The position numbers and the translations under genes were made by a program. DNA of 64,000 nucleotides. Origin: Methanobacteriaceae archaeon. Lineage in GTDB: Archaea; Methanobacteriota; Methanobacteria; Methanobacteriales; Methanobacteriaceae. Position 1 is the stretch's first letter, and the number at the start of each line of letters is the position of its first letter. The stretch is taken from positions 96,109 to 160,108 of the forward strand of contig JAUSNX010000009.1 of NCBI GenBank assembly GCA_030656015.1, in the 5' to 3' direction. Below, one piece after another: positions 39,514 through 48,971 of this stretch. The notes beneath the pieces are model-generated. The model was given only the letters and a program-made list of their open reading frames with translations. It searched no databases and had not been told where the DNA came from.

Positions 39514-39837
39514 TTATTTTCTTAAAAGGGCCAGTAATCCAGCTATACCTAAAAATATGGTTCCCATTACTCCAAAGAGGGAAATACTGACCAGTAACCA
39601 GACGGCACTCACAAATAAGATGATTCCACCCATCTTGGAATTCCGGGTAACATATATGGAACCTACAATTCCCACAATAGAGGCCAAAATTGCACTTATT
39701 CCTAATAATACCACATCACTTGAGGCCAGGCTGCCAAATAGGACAGCAAAGACCCCACCCAGTAGGCCGAATATTCCCCCGATAATTCCCAGCACCAGTT
39801 CCATTGTTCTTGATGTTTCTTTTACATTATCTGTCAA
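39514..39837 (-). CDS. DUF4064-like small membrane protein
   Basis: The protein has 107 residues with four hydrophobic segments: LGIIGGIFGLLGGVFAVLFG, LLGISAILASIVGIVGSIYV, GIILFVSAVWLLVSISLFG and TIFLGIAGLLALLRK. The Gly-rich pattern fits DUF4064. The start is a TTG directly after CGGAGTGATAG; no in-frame ATG is close. Function unknown. It is immediately upstream of the lipoprotein gene. Confidence 0.75.
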   Translation of the reverse strand: MTDNVKETSRTMELVLGIIGGIFGLLGGVFAVLFGSLASSDVVLLGISAILASIVGIVGSIYVTRNSKMGGIILFVSAVWLLVSISLFGVMGTIFLGIAGLLALLRK

Positions 39838-40149
39838 ACTATCACTCCGTAAATATTAAACATGTACATAAAGACATAGTTTATAGATTATTATATTTAC
39901 TATTTAACTGTTAGTATAAAATTAAAATAAAAAGGTTTAAGTATAAACAATTAATTACTAAAATGAGAATAAATATGTTTAGCATTAGTTAGTTAGAAAT
40001 AAATTAAAAAATAAAAAAATTGAATGACTTCTATTTGAATTTCGTTATTTGATTAAAATTAAGAAATTAATTGAATTATGGGATTAAACTGAATTTAATA
40101 AAGAAAAAAAATATTTTAAATAATATATATCCGTATGAATATCTCCTTT
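39838..40149. other. AT-rich intergenic region
   Basis: These 312 bases separate the DUF4064 gene from the 5'-nucleotidase gene. The region must include the DUF4064 promoter and the nucleotidase 3' end. Only long A/T tracts were seen; no ORF, repeat or hairpin stands out. Confidence 0.4.
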
Positions 40150-41592
40150 TTAAATTGTTATTACTGTACCTTGAAGCTCAGATTTTAAGGGTTGATTTCG
40201 AGATAGGTAATTTAACAACGCTTCTACTGCATGAACATCCAGTTGATCTCTTTTTTTACCATAATTCGAAGGAACACCCTGACTGGTAACATAAGCTGCC
40301 CTATATGTTTGATCCATATTCAGTTTTTTTCCAGCTATATATAATTCTTGTATACGTTGGCCATGGGGATTTTCCACTTTGAAATACAAATTTAAACCCA
40401 TGCACCTCTTTAAATAACCTCCCATCTGATTATAAGGATCTCTTGCAAATAAATGTTCCAAATTCTCTTCCATCATCATCCAAATTTCTTTACCCGTTAA
40501 TTCCACAGTTGAAACCGGAGGATTGGTCGGAATAATATTATGAAGATCATTTAAAGTAATTTTTCCGGGGGGAACAGGTGCACCATATCTCCAACCATTA
40601 GAAAATGCTATTTGAGCACCTGTCTCAGATAAAAGACTTTTTAAAAGAAAATTATCCATGGTAGATTCCAGTACAGTATTACGATTAAGTCCCGTATCAG
40701 TATAACCTACTATTTGACTTAATTCATCTTTATATGGGTTTAAAATGCGATCTACCATGTTTTCAACCACTGGATCAGGCTTAATATCTTCTGATACGGT
40801 GATAAGTTTGTGTTGGAAATTAACAACTTTTCCCCCACTTATATTAAGATTTAACATTCCAACAAATGAACCATGACATCCTGATTGAATTAAGATGGTA
40901 TTATTAACAAGTACTGGTTTATAAAGTCGGTTATGTGTATGTGCACTTAACAATACGTCTATACCATCAACTTCCTGGGCTAACTTCATTTCCTGAGGAA
41001 AACCCAAATGGGAGACAACTACAATTAAATCAACTTTTTCTTCATTTCGCAGTTTATTAATATGATATGGTAATTCTTCGTTACCTAATGTAAAATAAAT
41101 TCCTTTACTAAAGGATGCAGGCATAACTTTGTCGACTATAGTAGCAGCTATGCCTATTATACCGATCTTAAGCTCCCCAATCTCTTTAATAATCCATGGT
41201 TCAAAAAAAAGCTCATTATTTGACTCATGATAGCAGTTAATAGCTAACATGGGATAATTCAATTTCTTTGTTAGTTTTTTAAAATGTTTAGGGCCATATG
41301 CAAATTCCCAGTGTGCAGTCATGGCATCAAAGTTCAAATAGTTTAAAATAGGGATTAGTGCTTCGCCTTTGGTTTTTACTGCAGCATAAGTACCATGAAT
41401 AGTATCTCCACAATCAAAAACTAAAGTTTTGGGGTTTTCCCCTCGAATTTGATTGAATATGGTAGCAATTCTAGCATAACCACCTGCTAACTCATATTTA
41501 GCATGATCACCTTCCCAGAATAATTCTTGATGAATATCCAAATAAGCGTGGCTGTCATTCATTTGCAAAATAGTTAAATCATTCTCCAACAT
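40150..41592 (-). CDS. Bifunctional metallophosphatase/5'-nucleotidase (UshA/SoxB superfamily)
   Basis: The protein is 480 residues from ATG (MLENDLTILQMND), chosen because GGGAATGAAA precedes it; a TTG lies four codons upstream. The N-terminal metallophosphatase has LQMNDSHAYLD, VFDCGDTIHGT, AHWEFAYG (a HWE variant of the usual NHE/NWE), VVSHLGF and LLSAHTHNRL. The C-terminal 5'-nucleotidase domain follows from about residue 300 (AFSNGWRYGAPVPPGKITLN). No signal peptide, so it acts in the cytoplasm, unlike bacterial UshA. Nucleotide or related phosphate esters are likely substrates. Confidence 0.88.
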   Translation of the reverse strand: MLENDLTILQMNDSHAYLDIHQELFWEGDHAKYELAGGYARIATIFNQIRGENPKTLVFDCGDTIHGTYAAVKTKGEALIPILNYLNFDAMTAHWEFAYGPKHFKKLTKKLNYPMLAINCYHESNNELFFEPWIIKEIGELKIGIIGIAATIVDKVMPASFSKGIYFTLGNEELPYHINKLRNEEKVDLIVVVSHLGFPQEMKLAQEVDGIDVLLSAHTHNRLYKPVLVNNTILIQSGCHGSFVGMLNLNISGGKVVNFQHKLITVSEDIKPDPVVENMVDRILNPYKDELSQIVGYTDTGLNRNTVLESTMDNFLLKSLLSETGAQIAFSNGWRYGAPVPPGKITLNDLHNIIPTNPPVSTVELTGKEIWMMMEENLEHLFARDPYNQMGGYLKRCMGLNLYFKVENPHGQRIQELYIAGKKLNMDQTYRAAYVTSQGVPSNYGKKRDQLDVHAVEALLNYLSRNQPLKSELQGTVITI

Positions 41593-41795
41593 TTTCATTC
41601 CCAATTAATTATTTCACAATAATATGTAATTTAATTTTCCCTAAAATACATATAAAAAATTTATTTCTTATTTTATAAATTTTCAAATATATTAACTAAA
41701 TTTATCAATTCTAAACAAAATAATGCTTATTCTAAACAATGCAAATAATTAACGGATAATGAATATTTGTTTTTAATTAATCTGCTTATTTTTTA

Positions 41796-42371
41796 TTAAA
41801 TATTCTTTTCTAATCTTTTAAAGCCGAAATAAATAAGAACTGAACAGATAATTAATCCTACAACGGCCGGGATGATAATTGACATTCCAGACTGCCCACC
41901 AAAGGCCACACTCCATATTATTTTTAACACTGCCATGAGGACAATAACTGATATTCCAAATAATAAATTTCGTTTCCAGAAAGCTGCTCCCAGAGCGATG
42001 AATGAAATAGGCACCAGAAGACTTAATACGATTTTACCTAATCCCCAATCTCCAGTCAAGTAATCTTTTTCCACCTGCAGAAACTGCAAGGACTGTGGGC
42101 TTACTACATCGGGTGTGGGAAAGTAGAACATACTGGTAAACAAGAAGAAGATGGTGGCCGATATACCGGCCCAGCTTCTTTTATAGGCAAAATAACAAAA
42201 AGGAATCAAAAATAGTGGCCTTATATACCAGCTTAAAATATTCTGATGACGTTCAAAGGCCCAGGTAAAAAAATTAGAGTTAAAAACCATTAAAAATAGA
42301 AATATCATGGTAAAAAATGCAAAAATCAGGGCAATTTCTTTATCATGTTCTTTTAGCTTTAGATTAATCAT
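41796..42371 (-). CDS. Uncharacterised six-helix membrane protein
   Basis: The protein has 191 residues with about six hydrophobic segments, such as IALIFAFFTMIFLFLMVF, GISATIFFLFTSMFYF and IIIPAVVGLIICSVLIYFG. The N-terminus is charged and cytoplasmic. No family recognised. It starts 21 bases after the stop of the restriction-modification gene in the same direction, so it may be co-transcribed with it. Whether this has meaning for restriction, for example in sensing membrane or phage events, is unknown. Confidence 0.65.
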   Translation of the reverse strand: MINLKLKEHDKEIALIFAFFTMIFLFLMVFNSNFFTWAFERHQNILSWYIRPLFLIPFCYFAYKRSWAGISATIFFLFTSMFYFPTPDVVSPQSLQFLQVEKDYLTGDWGLGKIVLSLLVPISFIALGAAFWKRNLLFGISVIVLMAVLKIIWSVAFGGQSGMSIIIPAVVGLIICSVLIYFGFKRLEKNI

Positions 42372-42392
42372 TTTATGGCCCGCTTTTTAGTA

Positions 42393-45300
42393 TTATTTTA
42401 AACTATCCTCAATAATCCTAATCTCATCATCACTAAGGCCATACAATTCATAAACCATCTGATCAATCTCATTATCAGTTTCCTCAATCTCCTGAAGCAA
42501 AGGCCTAATTTTAGAAACACTTTTCTCAAATTCCTCTTTTAGAGAAGTGAAATTTTCCCTATTTTTCACATCAACCTTCTTTTTCTTGAGTTCGGCCAGG
42601 AATTCATCCAGGGACAGTTCATAGTATTTTTCCAGCTTTTTAGAGAATTTTTCAACCTTGAATATATGAGTTAACCACTCTTTGAATGAATTGATTTCAT
42701 TTTGAAGAGTTTTATTCATTTCTAGCATTTGGTCTGCTTTTTCAATGAATGGTTCCTGTTCTTCTGGTGTTGCTGGGTAAATTGGGAGTTGTTCTACATA
42801 GAGTTTTTTGAATCTTAATCTTTTAGCAAACAATTTTGGACTAATCTGAAGGAATATAAAATATAAAATATTAGAATTTAACAAACTTGTTAAATACTTC
42901 AAATCGTATTCCTCTATTTTGGTCATGAAAAAAACACTAGTCTCAAAAAATAGATTTTTATCATCAAAGGTAAACCTGGGTTTTACAGACATATCTGCCC
43001 AAATTATTTTTTCTTTTTCAAATTCATTATAATAATCACAAGCCCTTAATTCCCAATAATAATTCCCTTGATCTTGTCTCTTTGTCAATTGCTCTTCATA
43101 TTGACTCAGATATTCCTTAATCATAGGATAATCATTTATTGGAACTCCCATTCGCGTAAGAATCAGATATAATTTATTATAATCGACTCTCCATCTCTGA
43201 ACATCTATTCCACGAACAAAAGGTTCAATAATATCTTTATTTTTTTTATCATCAGAAATAAGTTTATTTTTTGTATTTTCATTGACAACAAATGCTTTCA
43301 TAAATCCTGTTGTTAAACCCCGATAAATTTTTAATCCAGGAATATCTTTTATTTTAATAGATATTTTTTCAATTTTTTCTCTTAAATTCAGAATTTCAGG
43401 GTTTTCAAAACTCCAAAATCCATCATCCAATTTATTTTGAGGAATTTCAAAATCATAGTTAAATCGTATTTTACTGTTATCAGAAGGAATATCTTTCTTT
43501 ATAATGATAGTACAAGCCAGAACAGTGGCATTTTCGAAAGCACTTTCAGAATGATAAATATATTGCTTAAATTCATTTTTTAAAATAAATTTTCTTAAGT
43601 TTTTCCCATAATTAGTCATTATAAATCTATCAGAACAAATAAAAGAAAACATTCCATCATTTTTCAATATTTTAAGGCCTTTTTCAAAGAAATAAACAAA
43701 AAGATCAGCTACTCCGTCGTAAACTTCATAATTATCCTTTAAATATGGTTTTATCTCCTTAATCCGTTCCTGTCTAACATAAGGAGGATTCCCAATTACC
43801 ACATCAAATCCACCCTCATCAAAGATCTCCTTGAATTCATCCTCCCATTTAAAGGGTCGGTCGGTGAATTTAGGATCATCTATCAACGAGTTTCCCCATT
43901 TTATATTATTATCAATATCCGGCAACTGCTTATCTTTTCTAGCAACCTTTAAAAATAGGGCCAGTTTAGTTATATCAACTGATTCCTCATTCAAATCTAC
44001 TCCGTAGATATTATTGACTAGTATTTCCTCTCGAGCAGCAGCTTCATCAAAGTAGGAGTCTAGTATAGCATGGGTGGCAGATCTTTTAACTTTTGCCTTG
44101 CCTTTACCACCTTTGGTTTCAATGGTAGTGGTGTATTTTTCCTTTTTAAAATCGTAAATAGCATTGTGTATTTCTAAAAGAATATCAGAAGCTTTATTTA
44201 AAAAAGCACCTGACCCACAAGCAGGATCGACAATTTTAATATTCATAACTTTAGATTCGAGATCCTCAATCTCATCACCATCTGAATATTCTAAAATAAG
44301 ATCTGGTATGTTTTCTGCACCATTTTTTCTTAAATAGGGTATAATCGTGTTTTTACAAATATAATCAGTAATATAATCTGGAGTATAAAAAATTCCATCC
44401 TTCTTTCTACGGCCCTTAGCATCTGCTTTAAGCTCTTCAATGTCCCCAATAGAGTTTTCAAATATATGGCCTAAAATATTGACATCTAATTCTGAAGAAA
44501 AGTCAAAAGATGATATGATAAGCAAGTTACGGTATATTGGATTTACTTTCTTACCATGAGGCCCTAATTGATCCACAATATCCTTTTCATATTCTTCAAA
44601 GTTCCAGTTCTGATAGGCATCATTGAAGAAGTTTTGATCTTCCACTATGTCCCTGATTTTAAGTTTTTTCTCATTTTCAGTTTCAATATCTTCCAAATCT
44701 TTTTTAAACAGTCCCCCATTATATTGGGAAATCTTCTTATATTCGTTTCCTTCATTTATATCCAAAAAGAGTTCGTTCAATCTTTGCCAGATACTACCAT
44801 GACGAATATTTCCCTTCTGAATTGGAGTTAAAATGGTATCAGTGGAAACTTGATCCGGTAAAAGATCCATATCTTCTGCAAAACAAATGAACATGTATCT
44901 ATTTAATATCATTTGAGAGTAATGAATTGCATCAAGTCTGGATAACTCATTTATCTCTTCAAATTCTTTTATAAGCATTAGACGAGTTTCATTGTAAAGT
45001 TTGTAAAACTCTTTTTCCAGTTCTCGTTCCACAACTACGGTATTTTCCATTAACTTATCAACTAAATTTACCTTGATGTGGCTGTAACAAGAAAAAGATA
45101 GCATGAAATAACTGAACACATCCTTTTCTAACAATTCGTCTGAAGTAAATGATATGTACTTGCCCTTAGTGTGCCAATTATACAGTCTGAATTCATTATA
45201 ATTAGACACTAGAATCCAGTCAATATCACCTGTATGTTGAGCATAGTCAAAGGCCTGGTCCACTGGTGTTCTTTTATCATTGGCCCGGTTTTGTGGTTTG

Positions 45301-45617
45301 TCCAGGTCAGAATCAGATCCTTTTAATTCCACTACCATGAACTTTTTATCGCCATTTTTTAGGACAAATTCACTTTTCCCTCGGCCAACTTCCTCTTTTT
45401 CATCAAAGAGAATGTTCTCTTGCAGATTGTAGCCTAAAATTTCTTTTAAGATGGTTTCGTAAAAATAAAGATAGTTACTGGTTTCTGACTTGAAGTCGCT
45501 ATTTTCCAGCTTGGATAAATGTTCTTTAATTAAATCGTGCTTGGTAACATTTAATTGCAGGTCTTTATCACGGGCCAGCTTTTTCATGAGGTTTTGATTG
45601 AAGAGATCGTTATCCAT
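42393..45617 (-). CDS. Type IIG (Eco57I-like) restriction-modification enzyme
   Basis: The protein has 1074 residues. The N-terminal part (1-190) holds a PD-(D/E)XK-like nuclease pattern, GRGKSEFVLKNGDKKF then MVVELKGSDS (ExK). The N6-adenine methyltransferase follows, with motif I VDPACGSGAFLNKA and motif IV VIGNPPYVRQER, preceded by a helical region. The C-terminal 350 residues contain the target-recognition part and a coiled coil, as in TaqI-like and Eco57I-like enzymes. One polypeptide would cut and methylate, so no separate subunits are needed and none is seen. The active-site motifs look intact. Specificity cannot be read from sequence. Confidence 0.88.
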   Translation of the reverse strand: MDNDLFNQNLMKKLARDKDLQLNVTKHDLIKEHLSKLENSDFKSETSNYLYFYETILKEILGYNLQENILFDEKEEVGRGKSEFVLKNGDKKFMVVELKGSDSDLDKPQNRANDKRTPVDQAFDYAQHTGDIDWILVSNYNEFRLYNWHTKGKYISFTSDELLEKDVFSYFMLSFSCYSHIKVNLVDKLMENTVVVERELEKEFYKLYNETRLMLIKEFEEINELSRLDAIHYSQMILNRYMFICFAEDMDLLPDQVSTDTILTPIQKGNIRHGSIWQRLNELFLDINEGNEYKKISQYNGGLFKKDLEDIETENEKKLKIRDIVEDQNFFNDAYQNWNFEEYEKDIVDQLGPHGKKVNPIYRNLLIISSFDFSSELDVNILGHIFENSIGDIEELKADAKGRRKKDGIFYTPDYITDYICKNTIIPYLRKNGAENIPDLILEYSDGDEIEDLESKVMNIKIVDPACGSGAFLNKASDILLEIHNAIYDFKKEKYTTTIETKGGKGKAKVKRSATHAILDSYFDEAAAREEILVNNIYGVDLNEESVDITKLALFLKVARKDKQLPDIDNNIKWGNSLIDDPKFTDRPFKWEDEFKEIFDEGGFDVVIGNPPYVRQERIKEIKPYLKDNYEVYDGVADLFVYFFEKGLKILKNDGMFSFICSDRFIMTNYGKNLRKFILKNEFKQYIYHSESAFENATVLACTIIIKKDIPSDNSKIRFNYDFEIPQNKLDDGFWSFENPEILNLREKIEKISIKIKDIPGLKIYRGLTTGFMKAFVVNENTKNKLISDDKKNKDIIEPFVRGIDVQRWRVDYNKLYLILTRMGVPINDYPMIKEYLSQYEEQLTKRQDQGNYYWELRACDYYNEFEKEKIIWADMSVKPRFTFDDKNLFFETSVFFMTKIEEYDLKYLTSLLNSNILYFIFLQISPKLFAKRLRFKKLYVEQLPIYPATPEEQEPFIEKADQMLEMNKTLQNEINSFKEWLTHIFKVEKFSKKLEKYYELSLDEFLAELKKKKVDVKNRENFTSLKEEFEKSVSKIRPLLQEIEETDNEIDQMVYELYGLSDDEIRIIEDSLK

Positions 45618-45767
45618 TAGACCACACTTAGAATAATTGAATAATAAAATATATTAGATTGTTATTTTCTTTAATATTTTAAATTATCGATTTGTTACTG
45701 GATTTCAATAAAAAAAATATTTAGAATAAAAATAATTAAGATCAGAAACCATCCATTAATCCCCGAA

Positions 45768-46538
45768 TCATTCTTTCTTATTTAATTCCTGCTTTAACCA
45801 CCGGATACGGTCATCATGAGACGCATCATCACCCATATAATGGTCGGCATCATATCACTGCATCTTCTTGGGATCACTGGCGGCATTATAATAATTTAAA
45901 AATTGTTTTTTGGTAAAAAAATCATCCTGGTGACCTAACTGGAAAAATAGTGAAGCAGGAGCGGCCTGTCCAATGTAATGAATGGGATCGATAGGCACCA
46001 TCATTTCCTGATAGTTTTTCAATTCTTCCCCGGCAAGATCAGGCATATTAAGGAGTGCCACGTCGGTGAAACTTCCCACACCTGCCATTAAGATGTAAGT
46101 CTTTATCCTGGTATCCAGACCGGCCACTATACCTCCAAAAAGAGCACCAGAACTGTGTCCCACAAATCCCAGTCTCTCAGGATCAATATTTGGAATAGAT
46201 GACAGTAGATCTATCCCCCGCTGCAGGTCTATCACTATTTCAGTATACCATTCCCTCAGACCACCGTGAAACAGTTGCATCAATTTAGCTACGTAGTTAT
46301 CATATGCCCAGGGAGCCTCAATCAGTAAAGAAGCCACACCATGTTCAGCCAGCTTGATAGCTTCTTCTAAGAAGGTTTACCTATTTCCAGGTGAGGGATG
46401 CACATAAATAACTCCGGCAAAGGGACCTTCCCCAGATGGTTGCACCAGATATGTGCTGATTTTTTCCTGTGAGAAACCATCATAAGTTAAATCCTTAATA
46501 GAGATATTATTCCGGTATCCTACCCCTATTTCTTCCAC
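45768..46538 (-). pseudogene. Alpha/beta hydrolase with two in-frame stop codons
   Basis: Reading one frame from a GTG at 46536-46538 (VEEIGVGYRNN) to 45768 gives a continuous hydrolase-like protein. It is interrupted by TAA (46377-46379), after HPSPGNR and before TFLEEAIKLAEHG, and by TGA (45855-45857), after DPKKMQ and before YDADHYMGDDASHDDRIRWL. The nucleophile elbow GHSSGA is between them. The likely catalytic His (ADHYM) lies beyond the TGA, so the remaining 160-codon ORF cannot be a full enzyme. The TGA could be a TGG to TGA change. It once belonged to the dienelactone-hydrolase-like group. Confidence 0.8.
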
Positions 46539-46681
46539 ATGAATTGGGTATTTCTATATTCAATGTGCGATCTTAATTTATTCATACCACCGTGATTCAT
46601 GAACATCCTTTTGTATTTATTAAATTTATAATTATTTAATTTTTTTATAAGCGAATGAATAATAAAATGAAATTAAATAAT

Positions 46682-46857
46682 TTAAAAGCCCCATCCATTC
46701 TTCCAGGTCATATCCAGATTTTTATCTTTATTATAATAATCGTGAACTATTGGTAATGCTATTAGTTAGTTATATTATTTCTGGAAGAACCCTCAATAAA
46801 TACTGCTATTAGTATTGTTTTTAAGATTATTGGAATAAATTTCATTGTCATGGGCAT
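46682..46857 (-). pseudogene. Frameshifted small membrane-protein remnant
   Basis: Two fragments on the minus strand join across a frameshift. The first reads MPMTMKFIPIILKTILIAVF from ATG 46855-46857. The second, in another frame, reads LIALPIVHDYYNKDKNLDMT and ends NGWGF at a TAA (46682-46684). The total length of 176 bases is not a multiple of three, as expected after an indel. The amino-acid style of both is protein-like. No family name is certain. Confidence 0.4.
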
Positions 46858-47361
46858 AAGTTAATCATATTAAAGGCCCTACATCAGTAAAGTTTATATG
46901 TTAAGTTATCAAATAATGTTATAATCAATTATTTTAGTTACTAATCAATTTTTTTTGTATTTTAATGGATTTTTATTAAATGGTTTTTTCCATTTTTTTA
47001 GAAAATTCAGGAGTTGTTCATATAAGAATTTCCGACAACTCGCTGGAAAAATTTCGGATAAGCTTTTTAACTTTTTTTACTTGATATTTGAGGTTTAACT
47101 CCTTTATCACTAATATTTCATTAATGACTCCTTATAATCAAGGACCATTACGGTATTATGATAAAAAAGAAGATTAAACCTACATATTAAATATAATAAT
47201 CATGCCTATCACCAAATAAAACGAGTCCTTAAGGGATAAATTGAATAAAAATAGAATAAAGAATAAAATAATTAAAAATAACAATAATACTAGTTCATTA
47301 TTTATTTTCAGAAAGAATCTGAAATAATTTACAAGAATTAGACTCAATTAGGAGATTAAAT
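46858..47361. other. Long intergenic region upstream of RNase J gene
   Basis: About 500 bases without a gene follow the remnant and precede rnj. AT-rich, with one less AT-rich patch at 47020-47065 holding ATTTCCGA and ATTTCGGA, possibly a weak inverted arrangement. The RNase J promoter should lie near 47280-47330. No ORF with start and ribosome site was recognised. Confidence 0.35.
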
Positions 47362-48726
47362 ATGGAAATTGAAATAATAGCCATTGGCGGATATGAAGAA
47401 GTAGGTAAAAACATGTCCGCAGTTAGAATTGGTGAAGAAATCATCATATTCGATATGGGAATCCACCTGGACCGCCTACACCTTCACGAAGATACAGATA
47501 TAGACAAAATGCACAGTTTAGATCTAATTGAAAGAGGAGTCATACCAGATGACACCCTGATGAAAGACGTTAATGGTAAAGTAAAGGCCATAGTATTCAC
47601 CCACGGGCACCTGGACCATATTGGAGCTGTGGCCAAACTGGCCCACCGATATGATGCCCCTATAATAGCAACCCCTTTCACCATGGCCCTCATAGAGAGA
47701 GTTGCAAAATGGGAAAGGAAATTCAAGTTTAATAATCCCCTGCAAATTCTAAATTCTGGTGAGAAATGTCAAATATCACCAGATATAACACTGGAGTTCG
47801 TACGGACTACTCATAGTATACCTCAGGCAGTAACGCCGGCTTTGCACACCTCAGAAGGCATAATAGTTTATTCCAACGATTTCAAGTTTGATAATCATCA
47901 GAAAATCTCCCCACCACCAGACTATCAAAGGTTCCTGGAACTGGGTGAAAAGGGAGTCCTGGGCCTTATAGTAGACTCAACCCGTGCCGCCGAGCGTGAG
48001 GAGGTTAAAACCCACTCCGAAAAGATAGCCAGGATAGTACTCCAGGACATACTGGAACAACCATTAAAAGACGACCAGGGAATTTTAATCACCACCTTCG
48101 CCTCCCATATTGAAAGAGTGCAGGCCATATGTGATATTGTAGGTCAGAGTGACCGTAAAATGCTCCTTCTGGGTCGTTCCATGGAAAGATATTGTGGCCT
48201 GGCAGAAAAAATGGGAATACTTGACCTCCCTAAAAATGCCAGTATTTATGGTAGTCCCAAGTCCATTAACCGGGCATTGAGTCTGGCTGACGAAAAAAGG
48301 TCTGATTATGTTCTTTTAACCACCGGCCACCAGGGAGAGCCAGATGCACTTCTACCTAGAATAGCCAATGATAAAACCAGTTTTCTGGTAAAACCAGGAG
48401 ACTATGTAATCATCTCCGCCCCAGTTATACCTAATCCTCTGAATAAGGCCAACCGTAATCTTTTAGAGATGCGGTTAAAATCAAAGGGTGCTCGAATATA
48501 CACTAATGCCCACGTTTCTGGACATGCTGGTCGTGAAGACCACCGTGATTTTTTAAGGATGCTCAATCCAGCTCATTTAATTCCAGCCCATGGAAATCTG
48601 GAAATGTTATCTGCTTATGCTGAATTGGCCGAAGAAGAGGGTTACCGCATCGGTAAAAATATTCATTTGTTACGTAATGGACAAGCCCAGGTTTTTAATA
48701 AAAACCCGGGAAACACAAAACCATGA
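47362..48726 (+). CDS. rnj: Ribonuclease J (beta-CASP metallo-beta-lactamase nuclease)
   Basis: The protein has 454 residues. The MBL domain carries FTHGHLDHIGAVAKLA, then the beta-CASP domain with DSTRAAEREE and LLGRSMERY, and the closing NAHVSGHAGREDHRDFL and IPAHGNLEM. The domain order and length fit archaeal RNase J, a 5'-3' exonuclease in RNA decay. It works in the cytoplasm. ATG follows TTAGGAGATTAAAT. It is followed 245 bases later by an anion transporter and is not obviously in an operon. Confidence 0.93.
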   Translation: MEIEIIAIGGYEEVGKNMSAVRIGEEIIIFDMGIHLDRLHLHEDTDIDKMHSLDLIERGVIPDDTLMKDVNGKVKAIVFTHGHLDHIGAVAKLAHRYDAPIIATPFTMALIERVAKWERKFKFNNPLQILNSGEKCQISPDITLEFVRTTHSIPQAVTPALHTSEGIIVYSNDFKFDNHQKISPPPDYQRFLELGEKGVLGLIVDSTRAAEREEVKTHSEKIARIVLQDILEQPLKDDQGILITTFASHIERVQAICDIVGQSDRKMLLLGRSMERYCGLAEKMGILDLPKNASIYGSPKSINRALSLADEKRSDYVLLTTGHQGEPDALLPRIANDKTSFLVKPGDYVIISAPVIPNPLNKANRNLLEMRLKSKGARIYTNAHVSGHAGREDHRDFLRMLNPAHLIPAHGNLEMLSAYAELAEEEGYRIGKNIHLLRNGQAQVFNKNPGNTKP

Positions 48727-48971
48727 TCCTGTTTCATGATTTAATAGGATAAAATGGTTTAAAATAGAATAATGTTATTTTAAGGTTTTATTTCATTATT
48801 AAAACCTCTATTATCACTTATTTTTATTTAATAAATTACTATTTTTATTATTAAATTTAGGAATTAACTTAAAAATCCTATCTTCACCTATTTTAATTTA
48901 TAAAGCTTTTAAATAACTTATATTTAAATTTAAACATTAAAAATTATAAAAAGCACACAAAAGAAGATTTA

